From: Buddleja alternifolia
Taxonomy: Eukaryota > Streptophyta > Magnoliopsida > Lamiales > Scrophulariaceae
Assembly (NCBI GenBank): GCA_019426215.1
Contig: CM033402.1
Location: 26,261,102-26,325,101, forward strand
Reading direction: 5' to 3'
Length of the DNA: 64,000 nucleotides
Positions within the stretch are counted from its first letter, which is position 1. Every line of letters begins with the position of its first letter. Made by a program: the position numbers and the translations under genes. Positions 1-10,692 of this stretch are shown piece by piece. The notes under the pieces were generated by a model. It was given only the letters and a program-made list of their open reading frames with translations. It was not told the origin of the DNA and ran no database searches.

Positions 1-1455
1 AAAGAAAGGTTACAAATAAACGAAAAACTAAGAATTTCTTGCACCCTAAGTCAATTTTCTCCCGAAATATTAACCTAGGCATAAGATTCTAACATATAGT
101 GATCAAGTATATGCAAGATAGACAAAAACACAATTCACATCACATAACAATATAAGAACAACCTCAACAATCATCTATTGTAAGCATATATCACAATTTG
201 GCCTTACATGGCCCTAGTCTTACGAATTTAGTTCATAATTGAAAGCATAAAAGACATAAGAGGAATATTCATAGACATAAATGAAATGAAAAGCTCTTAA
301 AAACTCCCTAAATGGTGAATGATGATGGATCTTGAAGTTGAGCCTTCAATCCCCAAGCTCTTTTCCTTCCTCTAGTTTTCCCCTCCAAGAGTGATGAAGA
401 ATGGTGATGAATGGTGGAGAAATCAGATTAGGGACTGCCCCCCTCTCCTCTAAGAATCTGAAATTGATAGTGAATAATGAATAGTATGGGTTCCCCCTCC
501 TTTTATAGCCAAAAATTCCACGAAAGTATGCATTAAGAATTCCCATTAAAGTTCCCCAATGAGAATTCCACCTAAGGTGATGCTTAAAGTTTGGCTTTTA
601 AGATTCCAACCAGCTAAAAAATGTTGAACTTTCGGCCATTAAGAATTCCACCAAGCATAACCATGTGAAAACTTCAACAAAACACATGCATGCTGCCATT
701 TTCTTGCTTTCCAGCGCAGTCTTAGTATTTTCCTCATAAACTTCTCCACAGATCTTCAAATTGGATGATTCAAGTCCCCATGTTCAGATAAAACATAGAT
801 CTACAACTTTGCAGAAGGACATTTTGTCCAATTCGGTCTCTAAGTATACCTACATGACGTTTCAACATGGAGGTTGTTTCTGATTTGGCGCCCATAAAGT
901 AAATCTACCAAGAAACACACTTATGACAACCCCTCAACACATGTGCTGAATTATGGCCAAAAGTGATTCTTACCCATCATATAATGCTGGAATTTAGGCT
1001 GAAAAAGGAGTAACATTCGGACTATCCATGCCTAGGCATGACTAGGAGGGCGCTGGGGCGTATCCTGGCACATGTGCTTCTCTGTTCGGCGCAGCAATCG
1101 TATTTCCTTCACAATTATCTCTATAGACCTCCGATTTGGATGTTTCAAGTTCCCATTTGAAGCTAAGACATTCATCTAAAACGTTGTAGAAGGAAATTTT
1201 GTCTAAGTCGGTCTCGAAATATACGGAATTATCGCTCGAATGTGGTAGGAGATGCATAAACCGCCTAGGTGTTGAAAAACATGCTTGAACTTGTTTTGTA
1301 CATCGTTTTTCTTCCCTTTTCTTCATGTATTCTCATTTATTACCTGTATTCACTTAACACACCTATTAAATGCAAATGTGACATGATTTAAGCAATAAGT
1401 GAATCCAAATCATAAGAATTACGGTCTTAAAAACACTTAAAAACACCTCTTAACA
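1..1455 (-). repeat. Truncated 5' LTR of an Athila-like gypsy element (third copy)
   Basis: Bases 36-1455 are nearly the same as the distal part of the LTRs at 26139-28064 and 32151-34075. They include the minus-strand TATA box (TATAAAAGG, complement of 499-507) and the terminus, which reads TAACA here instead of TATCA. Bases 1-35 instead match the internal leader at 32051-32085, so the PBS and about 500 bp of LTR are missing. The break sits on a shared GAATT. A minus-strand frame at 1042-1326 (94 codons) recurs in the other two LTRs. The rest of this element lies left of the window. Confidence 0.9.
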
Positions 1456-2362
1456 GACCGCTGCCGCCTCCGTTCACCCTTGGAAAACGAGGACTTGGAA
1501 CTGCCGCCATATTATTTTATGCCTACATCTTCTCTCTTTGGCCGCAGGCCGCTGCTCTTAGCCGCCACGACCTTTAGTTTTATTAGTTGTCGCCGCTCAC
1601 CCTTGGAAAACGAGAACTTGCAGCCACCATCGCTGCCTCTAAAGGCCGCCACCACCTTTTATCTTTGTCGGTCTTCTTCTCAAATTCTTTATGACAGGAT
1701 TTCTTTGGTCCAGTCTCAACATTGAAGAATATCACGTTTTGACTACAGGGGAGTGTTAGATAATATAATATCTTTCTATATCTTTCTAATATTTATGTTA
1801 ATTTAGGTTTTCTTATGTTTTCTTGTATTTATCTTTACCTTGTTTATAATTAGGGTTTTGTGTTTACCAAGTACATGTATCTCTATAAGAATACCACAGA
1901 AAAAGGCACAAGATTATGTGTTGTAGTAGAATCGAACTATTGTTGGAGGCTTGTATAGTGATGAACGGTGCGTTGAGGAGAGCAACGACTTAGAGAGGGA
2001 AGAATAGAAAAGACGCCGGCGAGAGGTGGCCGAGAAGGGGGGTTCCTTGGTAGGCGTGTAGAAGGCCTGGGAAAGATAATTTTAGGCTAATACCATATTA
2101 AGGTATGATTCTCCTTAAGTATTGTATTAAACATCAAATGGTTTATATAAAGTTACAAGATAATAAAGCATGAAAAAAGAAATAAATAAATACGGTAAAT
2201 AAACAACCTAAGCTAATATAAACTCTCACACAATTATCATGTGACATCAAAAAGACGGATTGGTGGAAAAATTGTCCCAAATAACTTTTTGGTCTTCCAC
2301 AACACACGCATTTCCATATTCCTTCTCTTGTGCCCTAATTCTCCCAACTTCTTTATGGGTTA
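1456..2362. other. Degraded repeat DNA with a possible short Copia LTR relic
   Basis: There is no convincing gene. A phrase reading about CACCCTTGGAAAACGAG occurs twice (near 1467 and 1594) in a CCGCC-rich stretch. At about 1744-1770 a purine run (CAGGGGAG) is followed by TGTTAGATAAT, the usual look of a Copia polypurine tract and LTR start. No matching second LTR or clear end was found. The remainder to 2362 is AT-rich and unassigned. Confidence 0.35.
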
Positions 2363-2367
2363 TATTC

Positions 2368-2842
2368 TGATGATCGTAAAAAATGTCAGAGTATGAATGT
2401 CACGTGATCGACCACGTGGGGTGAAGGAATTGCTCCAACACACAACAAACTAGGTGGGGGTTGGTGGATTTATAGACTGCACTCGACTATGGCGAGCTGC
2501 CTACGTACCTGAATTGCTGGGATCAAGTGTATTCGTAGTTCGATAATGGGGTTACTCTCTATTGCCAGTGTATTTTTTACTGGGGAGAATAGATAATGAG
2601 ATACCTCCATCTCCTTTGGGGTATTTATAAGGAGCTGGTTATGGGCTATGTGCTCTTGGGCCCTATCTTGTCATAAGCCTAATAGGCTTGATTAACTCTA
2701 TTATGCTTAAAGGATTGGCCCACCCTTTTTTGGGCTCGGCCAATCCTCCCACGGAAGGCTTTGACCCTTGGTGGGCACCTTGACCCGTCTCGAGGGACGG
2801 GCAAACTATTAAAATACCCCTAGACATGTTTGGCCTATAACA
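2368..2842 (-). repeat. 3' LTR of Tat-like element
   Basis: Pairs with 18292-18795 and is shorter mainly because it lacks an AT-rich stretch of about 35 bp present near 18615-18650. On the plus strand it begins TGATGAT. Its other end is mutated (ATAACA against ACATCA). The adjoining internal sequence (GCGCCCCGCTCCCGGG at about 2845) is purine-rich on the minus strand and fits a polypurine tract. Confidence 0.88.
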
Positions 2843-3074
2843 TATGCGCCCCGCTCCCGGGTTCGAAAGATGCTCGGGAGCAGAAGTAATCCCACTTAGG
2901 TAGGGCCAATTAATTTTAATTCATGATGGGTATTGGGTCATAAAGGCCTCTTACCTACTTCTTACTTAAGTGAAGGAAAGAGGTAGGTCTCACCCTCACC
3001 TCTCATTCATACTGTCACTCACTCAACTCCTCTTCTCAAGAATTTCTCTCTCTAGGAGCCTCCTTTTCTCAACC

Positions 3075-5552
3075 ATGGGCAAGACTCAAGGTGATCAAGG
3101 TAATGATAATTTTTGTAATTTCGCTTTCTCCTTTTTGTCTAAGATGTCGCGATTATATTTTAGGAGATAGCTTATTTTCCTGACCTTATCTTTAGTGGTC
3201 AAGTGTGAAACCTCCCTGCTCTCGAGAATCCATTCGTCTAGAGTATTGCGCTGTTCTTCCGGGGGAGGGCGCATAGGCATGGCTCCTCGCGGTCACTCGG
3301 CTGCAAGGCTGGTGCCTCGCGGTCTCGCGGCCACTCGACCATGAGCCCAGAGCACCGTACCTCGCAATCTCGATTGCGAGGCGACATGCCTCGTGGCACC
3401 AGCCGTGAGGCGTTTGAGTTTTGCGGTCTTGCCATGAGGTCTTGTTGTTATGTGGCTTTGCCGTGAGACGTTTAGTTTGCCCTTGACTTGGATTTCAATA
3501 CACGCTCTATCACTTTAGATAACTTCTAGTAGAAACTTGTTACTAATAGAGCCTATTTATGTTAATAGGGCGATGGGGTCAACCTTCCCCTGATGAGGAG
3601 GATCTGACCGCTCCTGACGGTCATGCTTTTGACTCTCATGACTCTACTATCACTCAAACCGAACTTACTATAATATTTGCCATGTGGTCTTCGGAGAAGT
3701 CTTAGCTTACTATAATATTTGCATAAGCCAGCTAACTCCAACTTGTTTTATTTTCTTTGAGGGTTTTGTTTCTCGGTTCGCCGAGTTAGGCATTGACGTT
3801 AGCTTGGATGCTTTTTAGGCCTTGTTCATGATTAAGATGAGTAGCTCAACATCTTATGTGTATTTTTCCCCCTCACCGACTTTTAGGTTTTTAAAGGGCA
3901 ACATTAAGACCAAGAGTGATTGGAAGTTGCAATTCTTCTATTTTTCGACCACTGACTTGGGTATACCCACTCCCTTGCGATGGGCTGGGAGTGTTGCCAC
4001 TTATCATGTCACCCAAATGAAAAGAAAACTTAGAGCCAAGTATAATGAAGCGGGTTTGTTTGATAGCGACTTTGACCACAATCGGCTTTATACTACCGGT
4101 ATATTCGTAGTTTTAATATCTTGCACTGATTGTTATTATGCCTCCCTTTACTCATAATTTGTGCACTTGTGTGTTTTGTGTAGGTATGAGAGGATCCAGG
4201 GCCGGCAAGGCAAGCTCCACCATTCCTCCTACCCCTCACGACTCACACAGCCTCGCTGATGGGGCCGATCAATCGAAATTCTCGCAAGTCGCCCGGGGGG
4301 GCGCATCTAGGGTTGTTTTCCCCTTGGCCTCTGCCCCAGCTGTCCAGGTCCCTTGCACTCTGGATTTTGATTCCCTAATGGCGAACTTTGGTTCTAAGGG
4401 CGTTCATGGTCCCAAGCGGGGCGCTTGCGCCAGTTGCCCGGGCACTGTTGTGTTGGAGGCGGGTGATGGTGCTTATATTAACGATGAATTTGCCCACTTG
4501 TCTCCCAGAATTAGTCACAGTACCCTCTAGATGAGCATCTACCCGCGCATTCTATGCCCCTGCTGGCTCCTACGGCGAAGCGTGCTCGCGGTCAATCCCC
4601 GGGGACCTCCAGTTCCAACGACCCGGGTACTAGTTTGTTCAGCCCAGGAGCAAACTTAGACCCCATGTCACCTCCTTTTGGGATGTAACAAATCCCGTGA
4701 CCCCTTGGTCCATGACTAGGATGGTGATGATACACTATGATGTTACACGTTTATCATCCCTGCCGGTCGAGCGACTTGATCAGGAGATCTGCACCAGTGC
4801 CGGTCGAGTGAGTATTTACTTGTATTGTTATATAGGGGCTATTTGGTTGTTTGTCTAAATTTTTCTTCCCTCTTTTTGCCAGGCTATCCAGCTGTCACAT
4901 TGCTTCTTTCTCAAGTGTGAAGAGGTGGAGAGGAAACATCAAGCGAGCCTTGAGCAGAACCGTAATCTTCTATCCCAGTACTGAGGTGCTAGGAATGCAA
5001 TTGATCGCTGGGAGAAGAAGTATATGAAAGCCCAGAAGGACCTTAAGACGGAAAAGTCTTACGGTAGCCGCTTTATCAGCTCGGACACGGGGAGAAAGAC
5101 TTTGGGCAATACCACGAGGTCGGCGGTGGAGAAGTTTCACACGAGTACCGCCTTCATTGAGGAGTGTAATCGGTGAGCGTATAAGCTTGCTCGGGGCTTA
5201 ATGACTAAGACGGTGTGTAAGTGCCGTAGGACTCTCCGTCACAGCGGTCAGTATCCCGGAGATGATTTGATCTGGATGTTTGAGCATGTCCCCGACACCA
5301 GTGATGGTGAGACCGATGTTGGGGACGGTGCAGGTATGTGAGGCCGTGGTCGCCCTCTTAGCTAGCAGACCCATTCATGATCTTACCCTTCGTAGGACTC
5401 TCCGTCACAGCGGTACCCCAGAGATGATTTCACCTGGATGTTTGAGAATGTCCCCGACACCAGTGATGGTGAGACCGATGTTGGGGGTGGTGCAGGTATG
5501 TGAGGCTGTGGTCGCCCTCTTAGCTAGCAAACCCTTTCATGCTCTTACCTTT
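3075..5552 (+). pseudogene. Antisense, intron-containing extra gene of the Tat-like element
   Basis: This runs opposite to gag. Coding pieces are separated by intron-like gaps: start at 3075 (MGKTQGDQG) followed at once by GTAATG; a coding block at 3822-4098 with the phrase SDWKLQFFYF; an intron-like gap of about 75 bp ending TTTTGTGTAG at 4173; a block from 4174 with a basic KRARGQ patch near 4577; then GTGAGTATTT at about 4809 to TTTTTGCCAG at about 4883; and a charged, coiled-coil-like block at 4884-5180. The pattern resembles the additional antisense ORFs known in Tat-lineage elements such as Grande (putative gypsy-type transposon protein, Pfam PF04195-like), whose role is unknown. Stops and frameshifts (for example the TGA at 4982) make it a relic. 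The exon model is inferred by eye. Confidence 0.6.
5225..5552 (+). repeat. Tandem duplication, two units of about 164 bp
   Basis: Unit A (5225-5390) and unit B (5391-5552) both start CGTAGGACTCTCCGTCACAG and share the phrase CCCCGACACCAGTGATGG. They differ by scattered substitutions and a short indel. The duplication doubles the last coding segment of the antisense gene. Confidence 0.85.
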
Positions 5553-5618
5553 TGGGGTTTAGTTATCTTTAGTAGACGTACTCTTGTTTTGCCAGTGCGG
5601 GTGTATGTTGCTTTGTAG

Positions 5619-6740
5619 CCTCTTGAGGCATATTGCATATTTTCTATCTATTGACTCTTTAGCTATCTTTGCTATGGTAGTTTTTATGGTTTTTTAATTC
5701 TCCACAATGAGTATCTTTCTCAATAATTTGTGAAAACCTAGTCGTTAGCCTCTTTTATCCCACATGTTTAGCCTCTTCTATCCCACATGCCCCCTACTCC
5801 TTAACATGAAAATCAATTTCAGAAGTAAGAGATCCTAGTGAGGGTTTATGATGAGAGTTATAGGCTTGACTAGCCCGTGATGTTCTATGTTTGAGAGTTA
5901 TGCCCCGACCTTTGTTATGATGGCAGGGGGTGAGATCTTTCCTAAGTTTTATTTGCGAGGTGATAGCTCACCTTTTGCCTTAACTGGCGTACTGGAGTGA
6001 GTGTGGTACTCATTGTTCCTTATTGGTGAAGGCTTATTTGCCTTTTTTTATGTTTATTTTATGTATAGTCTCGTTCCGAAATCTTAATGGGAGTGGGGAG
6101 ACCTACTATAGGTCCTCAGCCTCTCTCGATATTGCTGGAGGGATTATGGGGTGACCCATCCTCGAACAAGCTTTTTGTAACTCGGGGGATTCCCACGGTG
6201 TCACCCATTTTGACCTCAAATGGGGTCGCGAGTATTTTTTCCAATTTTCATGCTCGAATTTGGCTAAGTGTTGGGGGTGCGATAGGCACTCAAGTAGGTG
6301 TTTGGCGCACTACCATCATTGTTAGCAACAATCGTCTAAGTTGCATGTCTAACTACTAAAATAAACTAAGTAATAGCCTCGGGTGAGATATCTCTGAGGG
6401 GCATTTATTTTAGGCGATCTATAGTCACCTAGGTGTAGTAGACTATATGCTATCCAAGTTCGCATGCTTTCATGCTAAGGTAACATTCATCATAAAAGAA
6501 GCTAAAGGAGGGGGGGTGCTCGCCAGCACTTCAATAAAAATATTCAATCATCAAAGATCTGGAATAAATTAAGTGGATGTCCGTGGGCATCTCAAACAAA
6601 TAATATTCTTGGGTGCTCTTGTGCACCTCAAAAGTTAAAGTAAATAAAATTCCAACACTTGGCTCGCGACCAACATGATATTGTCTCTTAGTTGAATTAA
6701 GGGATAGAGTAGAATTTTACCTTTCAATACCTCCCAGGGC
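5619..6740. other. Noncoding interior of the Tat-like element
   Basis: This lies between the end of the antisense gene and the end of the protease frame, where RT, RNase H and integrase would normally be. No frame on either strand shows polymerase motifs. A plus-strand frame of 90 codons at 6087-6359 is not recognisable. Relics such as TAGCCTCTT-type direct repeats occur near 5747-5775. Confidence 0.6.
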
Positions 6741-7124
6741 TCATCCATTAGTCGGACCCTGGGAGTCACATGCCATCATATCCGGCTCGATCGCTAGGGC
6801 AATGCTTCCTAGTGGGTATCCCTGGGCTGCTTGGACCCATGCCACCGAGCGAGTCTCTTGGAGCGAGACTAAGTTGATGGCTGCTAGCTTCCCTTTATCA
6901 GTGGGATCCTTGTCGTCATACTTCCTTTTTGGCTTCTTGTGTGCACTTGCATAGCATTCCCAGGAACTTTTGATGTCTCTTATGGCTTCTCCAATTCCCA
7001 TGGCAGTAGGGAACTTGACCTTCAAGTGATAGGTTGAAACCATTGCTTGGAACAGGTTCAAGCTTGACCCCCCAAAGATGACATTGTAGGTGGAGGGGGC
7101 TTTAACCTCCAAAAATTTGACCAT
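6741..7124 (-). pseudogene. Tat-like element protease, C-terminal part
   Basis: The minus frame starts MVKFLEVKAPSTYNVIFGG, which fits the second half of a Tat-type aspartic protease, followed by SLNLFQAMVSTYHLKVKFPT. It continues the frame broken at 16044 by the Copia insertion: joining the flanks across one target-site copy keeps the frame. It ends in a stop at 6741 with no RT after it. The frame is open from the insertion to the stop. Confidence 0.75.
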
Positions 7125-7129
7125 CTTAT

Positions 7130-8797
7130 TGTTAGGTATATGCCATAAATGCCAATAAGGACAAATAGTTAGATTAGGGTATCTTATTATGTTGTACAAA
7201 CTATTAAAATGATATTAATAAAGGATTCTGTATTTTGTTCATATAAATCTTTATGGCATCTAAATAAGTATTGAACATATAGTCCATGTGAATAAAGGTT
7301 TGACTCTTTGCCCTTTATGGAATAAAGATGTGGCATGGGAAGAGTCTTACACCTTATCACTTAAAAGGGTTCGCAAGTCAAAGAATCTTAATTGGGCATT
7401 AAGATTCGACTTGTATGACACATGCTCTGACGATGAGTGCCAGTCAAACACTATAGGGATAGTGGGAGCAAGTATCATAGATATGTCAATGGAATTGACA
7501 TATTCGAACACGGCTCGTAGTAATCCGATCACATGGGTATTTGCTCAGTGACTGTCAATGATTGGATTACTGATCGTACTAGTATGCGCGAGCCTTAGAC
7601 CTGAGGGTTCATGATCAATGTGCTTGTATTATTAGATCTGTTACCAGAGTAGTTAGGCCCATATCACCTGTCGGTGGGGTCGACCTCGAAGTGCGATATC
7701 AATGAGACAAGTAGTAGTTGATCAGTGATTGCCAAGATGGGATTCATTGTCTCGATAGTAAACGAGTAAGTATCCTGTGCGATTATAGGCTAATGAAATT
7801 ATAAAGTCTTTGGCCAAAGCATAACAACTAACTCATGTGGGACACTGAGGGTAGTTTAGTAATTTTATTATGCTATAATCTAATGCACCGTATCAAGTTT
7901 AGTGAGTTTGACATTTTTCATGACTCTCACTTGATCGGGATACGTCAGTGAAGGGCTTATATTCATATGGCATTTATGATCAAGAGGTTCGTAAAATGAT
8001 TCGTTCATTTCGTACTCAATTGGGTTACAATGTGAGTCCACGGGACTGGCTAGGTGACACTCACATCCTTAGGTAATTCCTCCTTTTTCCAAATGAGACG
8101 AACCTAAAGAGTCCCGCTATAAGAAACGAACGGGATGTATCTTTTTGTGTAAATCTTTTAGAAAGAATTAAATGGACTGATTGATTTAATTAGATTAAAT
8201 CAATTAATTAAAATTTTAATTTAATTAGATTAAATTAAATTATTTAATTATTATATTAATTAAAAGGAATTAATTAATAGTATATATTATATTTAAATTG
8301 GATTTAAATTAAATATATACAGATGGGCTAGAAATTAGACAAGCCAATTAAAAGCTCACCCAATACAAGGAAGCCGTAAGGGGGGTGGCCACTTAGGGTT
8401 GGAGTAGCCTCCAACTTGTTCCACAAGCTAGTTGAGTTTAAAAGGTCTCCTACAGTGGAACAAACCCTAAGACAAGAGAAAAAATAAAACAATACATTTT
8501 ACACAACACAAAAGGAAAGAACTCTCTCCCCTCTCTCCTCTCTAGCCGTCCACTACTGCAAAGAAAGAGGAGTTTCGGGATCCTTGGAAGGCTCGTTTCG
8601 CGTGAAGCTTTGGAGACAGGAGCCGTTGGAGGATTGCTGTTCTGCAGAATCAGTAAACGAATCGAAAAGGTATTTCAATTCGTTCTAATTTTCGCGAAAC
8701 CCATGAAAAATCATCATATCTATTTTTGTGATCTGCCGGTAGGAATTCTCGAATCTTCCGCTGCAATTCTTTGTTTTCATGTATAGGATTCCTAACA
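7130..8797 (+). repeat. 5' LTR of Copia element
   Basis: Nearly identical along its length to 14378-16038, with scattered substitutions and small indels. Starts TGTTAGGTATATGCC and ends GGATTCCTAACA. An AT-rich block of repeated TTAATTAGATTAAA phrases lies at about 8178-8300. A plus frame at 7288-7551 (87 codons) is not expected to be functional. Confidence 0.95.
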
Positions 8798-8798
8798 G

Positions 8799-8811
8799 TG
8801 GTATCAGAACC
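8799..8811 (+). other. Primer binding site, initiator-Met tRNA type
   Basis: TGGTATCAGAACC begins one base after the 5' LTR end. This is the standard Copia PBS (TGGTATCAGAGC) with G to A at position 11. Confidence 0.85.
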
Positions 8812-9213
8812 GACTTAAATGGATCTGATGATTTTTGCGTTTAAGATTATGTTGGTTAAAATTGGATTTTTAAAAATTTGTTTTATATGTTTAATATTCG
8901 ATGTTAAATCTGAAATTTTGAAAATATTCATCGCCTTCAAATCGTCGCACGATTACATGTTTTTTCGCCGCCGGCAACGGCGAATCGGGGTGGCACCACC
9001 GTGTGTTCTTGAAGCACACGCGAGCACCACCACTGCTCGTGTAATTAGAAAAACAAAAAAAAGAAAGGGGGAAAAAGGGGTAGGGTGGCGGCGCTGATTT
9101 GCGCTGCCACCACGGCAACGGAACTAGGGCAGCATCAGCCGCCCTAGGCTTGCTGGGCCGTGGCCCAGCACGCGTGCGCTGGGCAAGGCCCAGCTGCTTG
9201 GTTCGGCCTAGTA

Positions 9214-9244
<31 letters not shown>

Positions 9245-10692
9245 TTTATATTTTTTTAATATTTAAATATATATATATAAATTAATAAATATCAGGGTTT
9301 GACCCTAGTAGACAAATTCGACCCCGTGATTTGTCAAAACCCTTTTTTCCTAAAAATATTTTTCTTAAAATTAAATTAGATTCAATTAAGTTTAAATTGG
9401 ATTTGACTTTAATATTAAATTGGATTTAATAATATCATAAATTAAATTGGATATTTATTTATGATTTGCAACGACTAAATCATAAATAAGGAATAAGTTT
9501 GATTATATTTTAGGTTGATTATATATTTTAGGTTGATTATATTTTTTCGAAATAAATAAGGAATAAGTTTGACTTATTTCCTGAATAATAAATTGGATTT
9601 ATTTCCTTTTTAAAATTAAAATTAAAATTCATCTTTTCTAATTAAATTAGATTTAATCGGTTTTTGAATTTCTTTTCAATTTTAAAGTCAAAACCAACAT
9701 AAACTTAAATAATTTTCTTATATGCTTTGATGTATATTGTGGTGGATGCTTCCATGGACTTAAGGTTTTACCGCTTTAGTATTATTTGGGTTGTATTGGG
9801 CAAATGCCCCCCAGTTTGTACTTGTAATTTTGTTAGTATGATGTGTAGGGTGCTTTCTGAGTTGTGTATAATAAAGGTAGGACCTTTTCTAGCTTGGAGC
9901 CCGAAGATCTATTAGAAATTAGATTTATAATAGACCCCTATCCCCCTGATTGATCTATTGTCTTGGATCAATCTAGAATGTCCATGGAAATGCATGTTGT
10001 TAGAATAACTAGGTTTTTCTATGTATGCATGATTATAATCCATATATGCGCGTAATAAATTAATGTGCAAAGTGAGACCTTAATTTTTCAAAAATTCTCC
10101 CAAATAAAATACTAAGTAAGTAGGGGATATTGGATATCCTGGCTCTCCATCAAACTTGGAAAAGTTGGGATTATGAGTTATGCATGGCGTCGTCCCGACT
10201 AATGGGGGTTATGCATTAATTCATAATCCATATCTTTTCAAGTGCATTTGATGTCATCGGTCGAAGCAAATCTTATCCCATACACCATTACAGGTTGCAA
10301 GATAAGATTCAACTGTTAGATTGATAGGAGTTGATGGGGAAGTACTTAGATGGATCACCACCAATATTTCGTTACAGGCTGAGGTTGAGTGATCCATGAG
10401 CCAAAGGTAGATTGAATCATCAGTAAGACTGGTTGACATGGCATGTCACTTCAAAAGTTCCAACGAGCCATACATCGTTACAGATTGCAACTCATTGAAA
10501 TTTTTGAAGAACTCAATCACTCACTATGAAATCTTTCGAACGAGATTTTCGTTCATTGCAGTGGGAGTGCAATGGTTTGAAAAATATAGTGGGAGCTAAG
10601 TCAAAAATTAAAGTCCTAATTTTTACTTGGATACAACATAATTATTTAATTGAATCTTGGTTGTTTTCTGCAGTTATATTATCTCTCTCAAA
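8812..10692 (+). other. Untranslated leader of the Copia element
   Basis: About 1.9 kb with no supported gene. It holds a GC-rich patch with GCCGCC and GCGCTG words (8965-9200), an (AT)n microsatellite at about 9219-9245, and AT-rich DNA with a repeated GGTTGATTATAT phrase near 9511-9545. A 92-codon plus frame at 8819-9097 has no recognisable content. Confidence 0.6.

Noticed and set aside
1480..1725. Plus-strand 81-codon frame with an internal PLENE repeat
   Set aside because: Short, in degraded repeat DNA, with the repeat explained by a DNA-level duplication; no domain.
1753..1915. Complete short Copia solo LTR
   Set aside because: The start looks right, but no clear CA end or target duplication was found; kept only as a possible relic.
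9219..9245. (AT)n tract as a promoter TATA region of the Copia element
   Set aside because: It lies in the leader after the PBS, not in the LTR; a simple microsatellite is enough.
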